From the NCBI GenBank assembly GCA_024663395.1, contig JANFAH010000006.1:2914001-2978000 (forward strand): a stretch of 64,000 nt of DNA, read 5' to 3'. The translations under genes were made by a program, and so were the position numbers. This DNA is from Pisolithus tinctorius (taxonomy: Eukaryota; Basidiomycota; Agaricomycetes; Boletales; Pisolithaceae). The notes under the pieces are model-generated. The model saw only the letters and a program-made list of their open reading frames with translations. It was not told the DNA's origin and ran no database searches. Below, one piece after another: positions 23,640 through 36,021 of the stretch (the stretch's first letter is position 1; each line of letters begins with the position of its first letter).

Positions 23640-25400
23640 AGTTCCCTGGGCAGTCTTGAAGGTTGCATTGCAAATATCCTTGAAAGAAGCTTCTAGCACA
23701 TTAGTACAGAATGAAATGAAATGAAGGAAAAAAATACCTGTTGTATTTAGTCTGGTATTCCTCTGGTGTTGTAGAGTCCTCCTTCAAAGCCTTCCACATA
23801 TTTTCAAGACAATGGTCAACATAGTTCCAAAATTGTCCTGAAGACCACAGTGGGGTCTCTGTACTGAAGCTGGACCAGTTACCATCTGTAGACTTGTTGG
23901 TAGCATTGCTGTTGTTGAAGCTAAAGCCAGCAATGTCATCATCTGCCTCAGCACCCACACCAAGCTGATTGGAATCTTCTTCTTCTTTGTGATGCTGAGG
24001 AATGGAAATGCCATCTCCCAACTCCATGTCATTGATCTTGGCATCTGCATTATCACCAGGCTCTGCCAGCTCAATGCTAAGACCTTGGCAGACCAGGTCC
24101 TGTTAATCAGCATCTTCACACTGAGTTCCTCCACATTGACATTGTCAAGTCCCTCCTCAACTATCCTGGCAAGGTCAGAGTGGATCATGGGTACCAGTGA
24201 CAAAGCCCATGTATCTTGGAGTGTGATTTCTTTGAAGTCTTGGGTGCCAATGAGAAAAAGGCATAAACAACACCTCTGTCCCATTAATTAGTACAAATTC
24301 CAATGGCTACTAGTAGCATGCATGTACATACCACAAAGGTGAGTCACATCCAATGTGCTGTGTTCATGTCCATATTTCCCATTGACAAAGATTGTGCAAT
24401 GTTGATGATGCTGGACTGCTTCCCAATGGATTTGATGAGCTACAACTGGTTAGATTGTACTTGAGCCTCAAATCCAATCATGTTCATACCATTATTTTCA
24501 TGTGGCCATGACAGTTAGCAAGAGTTTTTGAAACCAACTTCATGAATTGCTCATGCAAGTCTGTCTCTTCAAAATATAGCTTATCGACCTTGAAGAGGTC
24601 CTGATGTTCCTGAATAAAATCCTGTATGGTGGTATGTCAGCAAAAGAAAACAATACATATGATCGTATGTACCAATAGGTGCTGGAGGGTGTCCTCAACA
24701 TAAGCAGTTAAATTTGGTGACAGAAGGCATGCCATGATGTGCCATTTGAGTACAAGCTGGAAGTCCTTGGATTTGAGTGTAGCCTTTGCCTTCATTATGT
24801 TGGCATCCTGGGATTCCATTGTTTTCTGCATCAATTTAGCCTGCATAAGGATCAACATCTGAACAATATCTCCAGTCTAAGCAGAGGTTAGTAGCAAGTC
24901 AACTGTGCTGGATTGTTGCATACCTTGACAAATGAAATGAGGTCTTGCTCTGGGACATGGAACTGTGAAGCAACTTGAGAAGCAAAAGCTTTCGAGCACT
25001 TCATCCCTCACAGAGTAAGCTGCAATGCATCATGTGCATCACAATCTGGAGCCTTCCACTTGCCTGATGAGACTGGTGGATCGATATTGGAGTCTTCAGA
25101 AGGTGCATGGGCTGGAACCTTGTTCAAAGATGACTGAGATGGAATGCAGGTTTGACTACAGCCAGCAATGGATTGACTTCCATGCCATGTGCCAATAACC
25201 AGGGATGAGTTCTGTCCATATTGCTTCCCAGTGTCATTCAAACTGGAGTGAGAAACACCTAAGCTGGATGGCCAAATGCTGCTGTTGCTTGAAGACTTCC
25301 CTGGTGACAAGTGCATTGGGAAATGGGATATCATCCTGCTCAGTGGCATTGCAGTGAGAGACTTGCTTGCATGCACCACAAATTTTGCACTTAGCAATTA
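23640..25400 (-). pseudogene. Unidentified repeat-family protein, decayed
   Basis: Minus-strand pieces in shifting frames: DFIQEHQDLFKVDKLYFEET near 24620, KLVSKTLANCHGHMKIM, then LCLFLIGTQDFKEITLQDTW and LVPMIHSDLARIVEEGLDNV near 24250, a SSGQFWNYVDHCLENMWKAL segment near 23850, and ASFKDICNATFKTAQGTGN near 23670. The order is that of a large hypothetical protein I have seen repeated in Agaricomycete genomes, usually beside transposons. I know no function for it. Multiple frame changes make it a relic. Confidence 0.4.
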
Positions 25401-25457
25401 GTCAGACAAACAACATGGTTTGATTGAAGTGCATTAAAATTGGCAACAAAATAAATA

Positions 25458-25760
25458 TCAATTAGTAGGGGCCTGATCATGTTGGAATTCACTATAGTAA
25501 GGGCCAGAATAAACAAATGGTGAATAAGTACTTCTCAACTGATAGGCACTATGCTGGTATAGAAGGTTTGAACCTTGTGCATGTTGGGTTTGAGGCGACA
25601 CATACAGCAGCATGGAGGGATGTGTTGCTTGGGTGGCTCCATATTCTGGTGCCCACAGTGGCTGGACTGAATTCTGGCAGATGTCCATTGGCACTGGAAT
25701 GGGAAATCGAGGCAAGGTTGGCTGTGGGTGTCTGACAGACAGAGGGGGGAAAATGGGCAA
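25458..25760 (-). other. Pro-rich open frame, unassigned
   Basis: A 100-codon Pro/Gln/Ser-rich frame (PIFPPLSVRHPQPTLPRFPI at its start), probably the low-complexity N-terminal region of the same relic as 23640-25400. There is no independent support for translation. Confidence 0.2.
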
Positions 25761-25899
25761 CAGCTGAGAAGGCAGTGGCAGGTGTGGTATTAAGGTGCCT
25801 AAAGGTCAGAAGAGGGGCATTGCATTGACAAGTGGAGGGGAAGTGGACAATGGACAAGCTGGTGGGGGGGGGTTGCATGTCCCATAGTAGATTGTACTG

Positions 25900-28800
25900 A
25901 TGATGGAGAATGCCATTCAGATGGTGGAATAGCTGGGCAAGCATGCAAAGTAGATGCATTCTGTTTTCCTTTCACATTCCCTGTGGACACTTGGCCTGCC
26001 ACATTAATGACAGTACAGAGGTTGTTGGCATTCAGAGGGCAGCATCTTGTCACACTGTACTATGTCCCTTTGTCAAAGCTGACTTGGCTGCTTTACTGGC
26101 ATTCATCTGTGAGACAGCACTCTTTTGAGCTTCCAGGACATTTGAGACATGCAGAGGTGTACAATGAAGATTCTCTGGAACAAGTTCTTGTATGTATTTG
26201 TAGTTGTGGATTGAGTAGACATTCAGGAGGTATTCACACATTGATTTGTGCTTGACTGTAGGTGCTGTCCATGTTGTGTGCAAGCATTCTTGTTGTATCT
26301 TCTTTGTGCCTGACACTGTGCACTGGGAATCAACACAATTATGCTGCACATTGGCAGCACAGACAATGTCCTGTAAAACAAAGTCAGCTAAAAATATGTA
26401 CATTGGGACACAGTCTAACCTTAGCAGATATGACTACCTGTTCATCTGTCAGAAATAGACATGGTATATGGAGTTTGGGGTGTAAATGCAGGCCAAAAGA
26501 AAAGAGCTGAATTGCAACATGTTCTGCCAAGCATCCCCCACACATAGAGACTAAAATCTCCTTGATACACCCAATGGAAAGTTGGGATGTCTGATCAGCT
26601 CTGTGGAATATTGCATTGCCATTCAGCTTCACTGTATCACCCTCACTTGTAATAAACAATAACCCTTGGAAGTGCATTGTGCAGTGTGTTTGGTCCCTCA
26701 GGATCATTGAACAGTGGGATTCTTTCCATGGAATCAGCGAAGGTAAAGCCTTCTTCTTTCGACCTTGGACTAAAGAAATGTGCACTGTACCTAATACATA
26801 CAGTGAGTGTGAAAAACATATTCAAATGCTGGACCTACCAATCCCATCCATGCATGTGGCAGAAAGGCCAAAAAGCTGTGCTTGTGTGAGATTTCCTGGC
26901 AGGTAGGACTGAACTTCAGTGCCAGCACAAACCCACTTCTTCTCCCTATGGTCAAACCAGAAACCACCTGTCACAATATGCTTAATCATATCCTGTTGAC
27001 CAAAGGTCCTGCAGGCATTGTGACTGGGAGCTTGCTGGTTGCTGTGTATGCAGGCAAGACAGAAAACATGATTGAATGACTCATACCATTCTGTGGAGAA
27101 GATGATTGCAGGACCAAATTGTTGAATAAAGGCAGGGAGATGGACAAGAAAATGAAACTTTGGCTTGGTGATGAGGATGCTGGGAGCACATTGGGTCATG
27201 ATGTTGAGAAGGTCCTTGATGGTGCATGTCAGCTGCACCTGTCTCAGGGCCATTAGCAGGCCCATGCAAATGAGTGGAAAAAAATTACCAAATATGACTC
27301 TGTATTGTCTATTTGTGTGTGCCATATCAATACCACAAGTTCACCAATAATTGTCCAACCATCCAAAACAACTTTTGAGACAAGATCATGAATGAGGAAT
27401 GGCATAACCTGTGCCAAACTTTTGAAGTGCTTTCCATTGAGTCCCCCTTTGTAATGGCAGATGTAACCAGCAGTCAGACAAGGAGAATTCAATCCATCTG
27501 TTTCAAGGGAATCTAGCTGGGTTTCAAAGGTATTGAGTAACTTTGCCTTCTCAAGCAACAACACTGTTTGTGCCCAAAAATACTTGACAATGCCTAGAAG
27601 GATTGTGTGTAGGATTTCCATTGGTGTGTCTAGATGGATATTGAAGCCTACAAGAAACCACAGAAGTCAACCATCATGCCACAAAATGTTATTAAATGAG
27701 TACCTTTGATACTGAGCAAGGGATTAATAACATCTTTCACATTCCCCCCTTGCAAGTAATCTTCTAATTCTTTTTGCAACCTTGCCTTGAGATCTGCCTC
27801 AGGCATGGCATGACTTCTGGTCCCCTGTTTACAAAGTTTCTTTCTCATCTCAATGAGGACATTGATTATGTTGGTTGTTGAACTATCACACACACCCATT
27901 TCAGCAACCACTACTTTAAGTTTCTCTGTTGCACCAGACTGGAGAGAAAGTTGAACCTGTTGGCACACTTCAGTGGTCGTCTCCTCAGGCATGCACAACT
28001 TTGCTGACTTGTAATATATTTTTATTAGAATCCCTGATACCACAACTTATTACATACCACAAATATAGAGTTGTAGCCCTGTTCCAACAACTTGAATAAT
28101 TGAGTTCCACCTACATTGCATGTCCTGCAAAAATAGTTACATTTTAACCCTGTGTGGCTGCATTCCTCAGCCTGCATAGGATTATCTCCAGCCAAGAAAC
28201 ATGCTCTCAGAATAAGAAGGACCTCCTCTTCACCTTTGCAGTCCCAAGCCACTATGCCAGTGTCAGCTGCCTTGCTATTTACCATACAATGAATATTCAG
28301 ACCGATTTATTGTAGAATATGTGGGGAATGTACTTACCAGAGGGATTCTTTTACTGCTCGCATTAACTCCATTGGTGTGGCATTCAGAGATGCTGACACA
28401 AATTGGATACAAAATTCCTTCTCAATCATCTTGCAGGGAAGGTTTGCATTTGACATGTACACTGCATGGTGCTTGTTCCATTGCTTTGAGATGTTTCCAG
28501 AAACATCATCCATAAAAATAATGAGTGGAACTGAGTATGCCATCTGACCATTGGCTTTCACATGCAAATCATTTGGCACAAGCTTCGCAAGCCTTGAAGA
28601 TGACTCTATACAATGCCCAGATGCTCAATACACTCAAGGACAAAGCTACATCATTACAAAACACAAACCAGTGAGACCACAAGTGAGCTCCTCAGGATTT
28701 GCAGATAAGTCTTCAAATGAGCATTCAAATTCAGATGTTGGAATAATCTCCTGCAAGTCACTGACAATAAAACCAGCCTGTCATAACATCAGCACAATTT

Positions 28801-29900
28801 CTCATATGCTGGTGGGAACATACATCTGTCCTTTCAGCCTTATGACCAAGTGCAAATAACTGTCATGCAGACAGTGAATCTGATGGGTATGACCCAAAAA
28901 AGAACCACTCTGGAATAAAGTAGTGCCCAGATGATTCTTGTAGGAGCTCATTTACAAAGAATATTTTTCCATCCACATGAGCAGTGGGAGGTGAAGGTAG
29001 CTCAGCCACCATTTTCCTGCCATGAAAGACCTCTGACATACAGGATCCATGATCCTTGGGATAGTCTTGCATGGCAAAGCAAGTGAGGGGATTTGTGTAG
29101 TCCTTTGAGAATACATATGAGTGAATTGGGTGACAAGTAGATACAACAATGTACCATCACAATGGCCTTGGCAACATCATTGATATAAAATATGTTGCCC
29201 CATTTTGATTGGAACATCTCAGTCAGCTGACCAAATGATTTTTCAATGTTCTCCTGCCACATCTTGACAGCCTAGAGTGTGGAGCATTATCAGCACCCAG
29301 CACTCTTGCCCACTGGAGGACAGCCAGCTTCTGTGCATCAGAAAAGGGAAGTCATGCTGAATTGAATAGCAACACTGTGACAAAATGCTACAAGATTATT
29401 AGGACAGAAAAGGAATAACAGAACTTCATCACTTACCACCTTGGTCAGCCAAGGAAAATAGGGATTACCTTGAGTAACATGCATGTTGGTTCTGGCATGA
29501 TCTGTATCTCGAATATCTATGTATGTGAATAAGGGTAAAGAACAAACTTGAAGAATGAAAGAGAAAACTTACCCTGCAACTCAATACCAAACCCCTCATC
29601 AGATGCATCATTGCATGTTATCTGCTCATCAACAGGGCTGGGGAGTATGGGCCATAGGTCTCCCATTGCGAGCTGTGATTGAAGGAGGTCAAATGGATCA
29701 CACAAGTGACCATCGATCTTGAATACATGACCACCCATCATGCCACTCCACAGCTCCACTATGGCAATCTCCTCTTCTGGCAACAAGTTCAGAGGCTGCT
29801 CAGCATCAATAGGCTGCATCTGAGGGCTTCCAATGGTGGGAGGATCATTGTCAATTTCTACATCTCCTATAGGCATGGAATGATCCAATGATGGTGGGAT
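25900..29900 (-). pseudogene. Large transposon-linked protein of unknown family, decayed
   Basis: From right to left the minus strand reads an acidic N-terminal exon (EEEIAIVELWSGMMGGHVFK, 29750), HVDGKIFFVNELLQESSGHY (28960), VPLIIFMDDVSGNISKQWNK (28510), LAGDNPMQAEECSHTGLKCN with FCRTCNVGG (28190), MEILHTILLGIVKYFWAQTV (27610), a KPKFHFLVHLPAFIQQFGPA and FSTEWYESFNHVF block (27140), CIKEILVSMCGGCLAEHVAI (26550) and AANVQHNCVDSQCTVSG (26350). This order matches a long protein found in many copies in Agaricomycete genomes. The Cys pairs in the middle suggest a metal site. It may be a transposase or element cargo, but I know no assigned function. Several internal stops and frame changes, plus CpG loss, mark it as dead. 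Confidence 0.5.
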
Positions 29901-30303
29901 GATTTGTCTAGATTCCAGTCAAGAAAGCTTTCAATTTTCCAAACCAGAACACTTTGGCTTCACATGTCAGATATGAACTGCTGACCTGATGTGGCCAGGC
30001 ATATGGCAGACTTCCATGGTCTGATAGGGCTTGTTGATCATCAGACAGACCAGACACTGTACCCACTTTGTGCTGCCCTCACAGAACTGGAGTACTGTAA
30101 AATGTTAGAGGGGACCTTATCATAACATGTCAAATGCTCACTCTCTCCATCAACAGCCACATCCAGTGGATCTCATAGGGAATCCACAGGTCTCTTCATG
30201 CTTTATGCATTACAGTAAACACCAAAATGCAAAACATGACTGGGTGGAACAATCAGTCACTAGAAACATGTCAATTTTTCAATTGCCACTTGCAATATGA
30301 TCC

Positions 30304-31020
30304 ATGATGCCCACAGATGTTCCTTCTGGCCCCACTTCCATCCACCTGGATGTACAGTATTGCAGTGTCAATGATCCTTCAAGCAAACCAATATCTGTCA
30401 CAATTCAGTTACCCAGTGTTCAATCCAAAGACTCATTATTGCCTGACATTATGGCAAGTTGCTTTCCTTCTAGTGTTTCAAGCACCCTCTTACTTTTATT
30501 CAGTCCATCCAAGTCATTGTTTCAGTTTTGGAAGAGTTGCAATCTCATTTCATGCCTTTGATGAAGACTATCCACTGGAATATCTGTCATGCTGATCTCA
30601 CAGAAGTCAATGTAAGTGGGGTTGACTTGTGCATCTTTGAGTCTATGCAAACAACACTTCTAGCTGGCCATTGAAGAGACCAACCTTCATACTACACCTG
30701 ATGAGGACATCAACATCAGCTTTCTTCCTCTCCCAGAAACATTCAATTTCCTTGATTGTGAAGACTGGCAGCAACTAGCTCAAGGTATCCACAACTGGCT
30801 CCTCACTGTTCCACCTGCATCTCAGCAATGGACATGGGGCCAGGACACCTTTTGGTTTGCCTACATTGCTGCATATCCAAGGTTTCCCCATGGCAGATGG
30901 CCATTCTGGGATGCCAGGATTCCACTTGACAGTCCATTCATCCAGGATTGGATGGCCCAGAAGCTTGAACTGGTGGCTGAGAAACCAGAAGAAGTATTGC
31001 ACCAGATATGGCTAGAATTT
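30304..31020 (+). pseudogene. Second repeat-family protein fragment
   Basis: On the plus strand a clean stretch reads LPETFNFLDCEDWQQLAQGI, IHNWLLTVPPASQQWTWGQD, FAYIAAYPRFPHGRWPFWDA and PFIQDWMAQKLELVAEKPEE between about 30720 and 31010, ending QIWLEFHSHIALF. It looks like a genuine protein with a conserved RFPHGRWPFWD core known to me only from Agaricomycete hypothetical proteins. Upstream frames (30304-30595) are broken. It points away from the relic at 25900-29900 on the other strand, so the two may once have shared an upstream region. Confidence 0.4.
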
Positions 31021-31078
31021 CATAGCCACATTGCACTATTTTACCTGGCTGCCCACTGTAGAAATATCTGTAGGCTAC

Positions 31079-31200
31079 CTCAGTAGTGAACAAACTACTG
31101 AGTGTATTACTGTACCTGTAGGCTACTACAGGATGTCAGTATAGTAGAATACTTGTAATATAAACAGACTTACCCTCAGTAGTGAACAAACTACTGAGGG
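31079..31200. repeat. Pair of identical short hairpins
   Basis: CTCAGTAGT-GAACAA-ACTACTGAG at 31079-31102 and CCCTCAGTAGT-GAACAA-ACTACTGAGGG at 31173-31200 are perfect palindromes with the same six-base loop, about 94 bases apart in direct orientation. TAGTAG words surround them. They could be the subterminal repeats of a small element. Confidence 0.6.
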
Positions 31201-32870
31201 AATACTAGTAGGAAATACTACAAGTATGTGCGCTATTTCAGCTTATGTAAGCAGCCAAAACATCGCACAGTGGTCAAGTACCACAGGGGCACTTTATGTT
31301 CCAACACCCACAGAGATTTTTTGTTGATGTTTTGATCTGTATCACCCATTTGTTTGTTGTACCAATGCTATTATGAGGATGTTCTGATTGTAGTACGAAC
31401 ATCAAATCAGAGTTTGCCTTATACCTGCACCTATAAGTGATAACTTAAGTGATTTGCAGTGGCTGGGCACAAGTTCCAACTTCAGATGCACAGAGGTTGC
31501 TGTGATGGATATATTATTGTATATGTATTTGAAGTATTGGCATGAAGATATGAACATGGTATCCATGGGTATATTTTCCTAGTGATTTCCTCATGCATGG
31601 CAGACATGATGACATGTTGGTTAGTGGGATGCCTCTACACTGGGACAGGACATATATTGGGTGTAGGTCTTCTACGTGCACAAGTAACTACATCTATTGT
31701 AGCTGCTCACCTACACTTGATTTACAATTGTATGTAGGTATGCAAACAATGCATCATGGATGCCTCACTGACATGGCTTTCTTGCATTGCTCATCCTTGC
31801 CTTCAGCCATGAGTTGATTGTGTGTTACAACATCTGACATGGATATCTTTTTATTTTACCAAATAAATACTTGTCTCAGTATGGGGTTAATGTAGTATGT
31901 AGTGTCATGCAGATGTCTTTTGCAATCTGTCCAAGATTTAAAACAGTCAACTGGCCATGTACATGGCTCAGCATGCAGTACAGTCATCCACTGCCACTTG
32001 CACCAAACACCAGTAACACAACAACTCTGGCCTTGTCAATCAAAACAACTGTGTAGGAAGTAGCATAATGCATGTACATGTCTTGTACCATATTTGTAGG
32101 CTGTTCCAGAAGGCATGATCAGGAGTTTAACTGTGATATATCTTGGGAATTCTAGAGTTTAGCATCTCAGGGACTTAATTGACTGCATCTGAAATTGCTA
32201 CTTAGCACAAAACATATAGAAAGGTCCTGGCTTCATTTCTGTAGCTTACAAGAGTAAGATGAGATGTCCTGGCTTTGCCAGCATGATGCCAGTTGTGTAT
32301 GTCCAGAATACTAATAATCTACAATCTACATGCAGAGATATACCAAAAGAAGGAAGGTCAAAATGGAGAGTGCCATTAAGTCATGTAAATTTGCCCATGG
32401 AGGAGGGACTGATTTCATTGTCTAAACTTGCCATAGTATGGCTGGCCATGCAACCTAAACTAGGAAAGTTTGAGTTACCAGCTCCATGACCAGTCATTGC
32501 AAGTGGCAAGCAAAATTGCAACAACAGTGATGGTGGGAGGAGGAGTAACAACATCAGATAATCAAGATCCTGTGATATACCATTTTTGGTGCTGGTGCAA
32601 GTACTGGTGTGTACATGATAAGGTGCAAAAGTACTCCATGGCACATAACAGAAATCTGTGGATTATAACACAATATACATTGGTGTATTACATGGGTTGA
32701 TTATAGTACTAATAGATCCTCATATTTGATTGAACAAAAAGACCATTGCTATGATTTGGCAGACAGTACAGATTTGGTGGTGCAAGTGGCAGTGGATGAC
32801 TGTATGCTGATTGATGTGATGCAAGGTATATTGTGACCCCATAAGAGATTAGTAGGCAACAGCATAGGTT
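31201..32870. other. CpG-poor, no recognisable gene
   Basis: Short frames only on both strands. No repeats longer than a few words were noticed. Probably eroded transposon DNA. Confidence 0.35.
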
Positions 32871-32879
32871 CAGGGTAGT

Positions 32880-33060
32880 GATGTGCTCAGCCTGGTCTCA
32901 AGCCCTGAGCTGGGCCCAGCCATGAGGCCTGATGGCCTGTTGGGGCTCCTGGCATGGCCTGAGTTTTGGGACTCACATAATGTACCTACATTGTACTGTA
33001 TGACAGGGCCAGCAGAGGCTGACAATTGGCTGTGTCCCATGGGCCAGTGGAGGTCAAGCC
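32880..33060 (+). repeat. Inverted repeat A/B, left copy
   Basis: Two words in this stretch recur inverted at the right side of the island: GCTCAGCCTGGTCTCAAGCC-type sequence (32884, partner 52560-52690), and GGCCAGCAGAGGCTGACAAT continuing about 55 bases (33006, partner 51115-51174). The order is conserved, which suggests the ends of an element of about 19-20 kb or two inverted dispersed repeats. Confidence 0.5.
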
Positions 33061-33249
33061 CTACATTGAGTCATCCCCCCGCTGTATGGGCCAGCCCAGC
33101 TTCTATTATCAAATAACACATGAGTAGGCCACAATCAAATTGTCCCTGTAGTACCTGGAGTAGCCTAGTGTGAGATGTCACCTATCCAGTGGCATGCTGC
33201 AGCATGTGTAGATCAGCATTGGAAGTTGGCACAAGACCTTGGCATGCTT

Positions 33250-33960
33250 CAGGATAGCTCAGCAGTGTAGTGTTGTATGATTTCAGAGCACTCCAGGGCA
33301 TACCATGGCCCTCTGGGGTGAGCTGTGGCATATGTTCCAAAGTGAGCTGTGGCAAGCCAGCCACTCTGGAGCAAATGGCAGAGCATGCCATTGTCCTCCA
33401 GGGTAAGCTGTGGCATGCCAGCCACTTTGGAGAAAATTCCAGAGCACACTGCAGCACATGTGCCAGAGTATACCATAGCATGTGCCACAGAATGCCAGAC
33501 ACTCCAGAGCACACTACAGCACATGTGCCAGAGCATACCATAGCATTCCAGAGCACTCTGGGGCAGGCCATGGCCCTCCAGGGTGCAGTAAGGTTTGGCA
33601 TATGTTCTGAAGCAAACTGAAGCATGCCAGCCACTCCAGAGCAAATTCTGGAGTAAACTGTGGCACATGTGCCAGAGTATACCATAGCATTCCAGAGAAC
33701 TCCAGAGCAGCTCATGGCCCTCCAGAATAAGCTGTGGCATATGTTACAAACCAGCATGTGGCATGGCAGACACTCTGAAGCAAATTGCAAAGCAAACTGC
33801 AGCACATGTGCCAGAGCATACCATAGCATTTCAGAGCACTCTGGAGCATGCAATGGCCCTCTGGGGTAAGCTTTTGGCATATGCATATGTTCTGAAGCAA
33901 ACTGTGGCATGCCAGCCACTCTGGAGCAAATACTACCAGCATACTCAACACACCTACCCC
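33250..33960. repeat. Degenerate satellite, about 140-base period
   Basis: Repeated units contain GAGYATACCATAGCATTYCAG (33533, 33672 and 33812, spacing 139-140) followed by GGCCCTCYRGGGTRAGCTGT-type sequence. The long minus-strand frame covering the array (267 codons, 33182-33985) follows from the repeat and is not a gene. Confidence 0.75.
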
Positions 33961-34059
33961 CTGCAGATACTACCAGATTTGGCATAGCTTAAAAGGTTGG
34001 CATTCAGTGCCACAAACTGGGATGCAGCACCATGTATTCAAAAGTAGTAGAAGCTGGCA

Positions 34060-34560
34060 GATATGGCATTCCACATTATGGCACACTGCAGCATGCAGCA
34101 TAATTCATGGGGAAGTTGCAGCAACTGGCAGAAATGGCTCCATGTACTGTGGCACCTAGCAGGACCTGTTCCAGAAGTCTCTGGAGGGTCACAGCAGCCA
34201 GCAGAGATTGCTCAGCACACACTGGCAATGTGGCCAAGTCAGCTAGACTTGACAGGGATGTGTAGCAGCTGGCAGCATGGGCACAGCATACAGTGGCAAA
34301 CACCTGATTGGCTTAGGATCCATGTCAAGGCTTGGTGTGTGGCATGGATGGTTCTGCATATGGCAGCACATGGTTAGATGCAGAGGAATAAACTGGCAGT
34401 TCTTGGCAGCTGGTGGCATTGGCCCAACATACCATGGCACACATCAGGATTGAGTAAGATTCATGTCAGTGCTTGGCATCCAGCACAGATAGTTCTGTGT
34501 ACAGCAGCACACAGCTAGGGTACTATAGATATGGACATGCAGCATAGCATGAATTGTTGG
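34060..34560. repeat. Second degenerate tandem repeat
   Basis: Two or more units of about 142 bases are recognisable by ATCCATGTCAAGGCTTGG (34319) and ATTCATGTCAGTGCTTGG (34460), each followed by CAGATRGTTCTGYRTAYRGC-like sequence. It is rich in GGCAGC words. It may be an older arm of the neighbouring satellite. Confidence 0.5.
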
Positions 34561-34587
34561 TATACTGCATATCTTACCACCAGTATA

Positions 34588-35993
34588 CAGTGAGGGACAA
34601 AAGCATTGCAATGTTTGTGAGGTGTGACTTGCTGCTGATGTAGCTTGGGCTATTCTGCACAGATAATCATGATACCTATACCAATGAAAGGGGGTGACTA
34701 TAAGCTTTCCAGAGCACTAAGGTTCAGTCCAAACAAAGCAATACATGATGAGATACACCCTATTCTTTCCAAAATGTGCATTGCAATGCTTTTGTCCCTG
34801 ACTGGTGAAATAGTGAAAAGTGACCTTTTGATGGGATTGAGGGCATGAAGGATTGGAAAATATGATTACATAATAAACCAGATGATCATCCAGATGATTT
34901 GTCAGCATGTAAACACTGTTTCCCCCCCCCCCCCCCCCCCCCCCCCATGCCTGATGTGTTCTGGGACTAATCAGTACTTGGAAGGCTGAAAATGTTATGG
35001 AGGTCAATCTGGCACTTCAGAACATGATGTACAAACCAGTCCCCTCTCAACCAATGCATTTATGGCACAGGGAAAGTGGTATGGAAGTTAGGGCAGGACA
35101 AAATCCTCTTTACCCCTGGGTGTCATCAGAAGGATATGCTACTGAACTGCCATGGAGCAGAATCCTGTGCTTCCATCTGGCCCTGAATATTGCCTTTGGT
35201 CACATATGACTAAATAATCCTTCCCCAGTCATCTACAGTTCAGATCAGAGCAAGATCTAGTGAACCCTCTTTATGGTGCTCAGAGCACAAGGAGGTTTTG
35301 TCTCATCCCAACTTCCATACCAGTGTTCCTGTGCCAGAAATGCATTGGTTGAGAGGGGACTGGTTTGTACATCATGTTCTGAAGTGCCAGATTGACCTCC
35401 AAAAAATTCTCAGCCTTCCAAGTACTGATTAGTCCCAGAACACATCAGGCATGGGGGGGGGGGGGGGCAACAGTCCAGGGAATGACTGACAGCAGGTTTT
35501 TTAAGGGACTGATGGTTCTGAGAGCATGTTATACTGATGGCACTGTGGTGGCCACCAGTATTTGATAAGAATTCCTTGAGAAAATGACCATGTGAGCTAG
35601 AGAGATGATTTCATGAGTTGTGGTAAGAGAGGGAGGGTTAATGGTACAAGTCCAATGTTTGTCATTGTTTACATGCTGACAAATCATCTGGATGATCATC
35701 TGGTTTATTATATAATCATATTTTCCCATCCTTCATGCCCTCAATCCCATCAAAAGGTCACTTTTCACTATTTCACCAGTCAGGGACAAAAGCATTGCAA
35801 TGCACTTTTCAGAAAGAATAGGGTGTATCTCAGCATGTATTGCTTTGTTTGGACTGAACCTTAGTGCTCTGGAAAGCTTAGAGTCACCCCCTTCCAATGG
35901 TATAGGTATCATGATTATCTGTGCAGCATAGCCTGAGCTACATCAGCAGCAAGTCACACCTCACAAACATTGCAACACTTTTGTCCCTCACTG
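34588..35993. mobile_element. Foldback Tc1/mariner-like element, 1406 bases
   Basis: The ends are CAGTGAGGGACAAAAGCATT and its inverted counterpart (TTTTGTCCCTCACTG at 35979-35993), flanked by TA on both sides (34586-34587 and 35994-35995), the signature target of Tc1/mariner elements. The inversion is not confined to the tips: arms of about 500-700 bases pair across the element (for example 34750-34920 with 35660-35840 and 35020-35110 with 35290-35390), leaving a centre of about 180 bases. No transposase frame exists, so it is non-autonomous. A 25-base C run (34922-34946) in the left arm faces a 15-base G run (35453-35467) in the right. The right arm also carries about 170 extra bases near 35470-35640. 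Confidence 0.85.
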
Positions 35994-36021
35994 TAACTAG
36001 TGGTCTCTAGCTGGAAATGGT

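Noticed and set aside
28025..28285. Possible TET/JBP dioxygenase expected near fungal KDZ elements
   Set aside because: No HxD...H iron-binding pattern with the family's surrounding motifs was found in any frame between 22.9 and 52 kb.
33182..33985. 267-codon open frame on the minus strand
   Set aside because: It lies wholly inside the 140-base satellite and repeats the same words; other frames are open there too. It is a by-product of the repeat.
33250..34560. CRISPR-like regular repeats
   Set aside because: Repeats are long, degenerate and without unique spacers of constant length, and the DNA is from a eukaryote.
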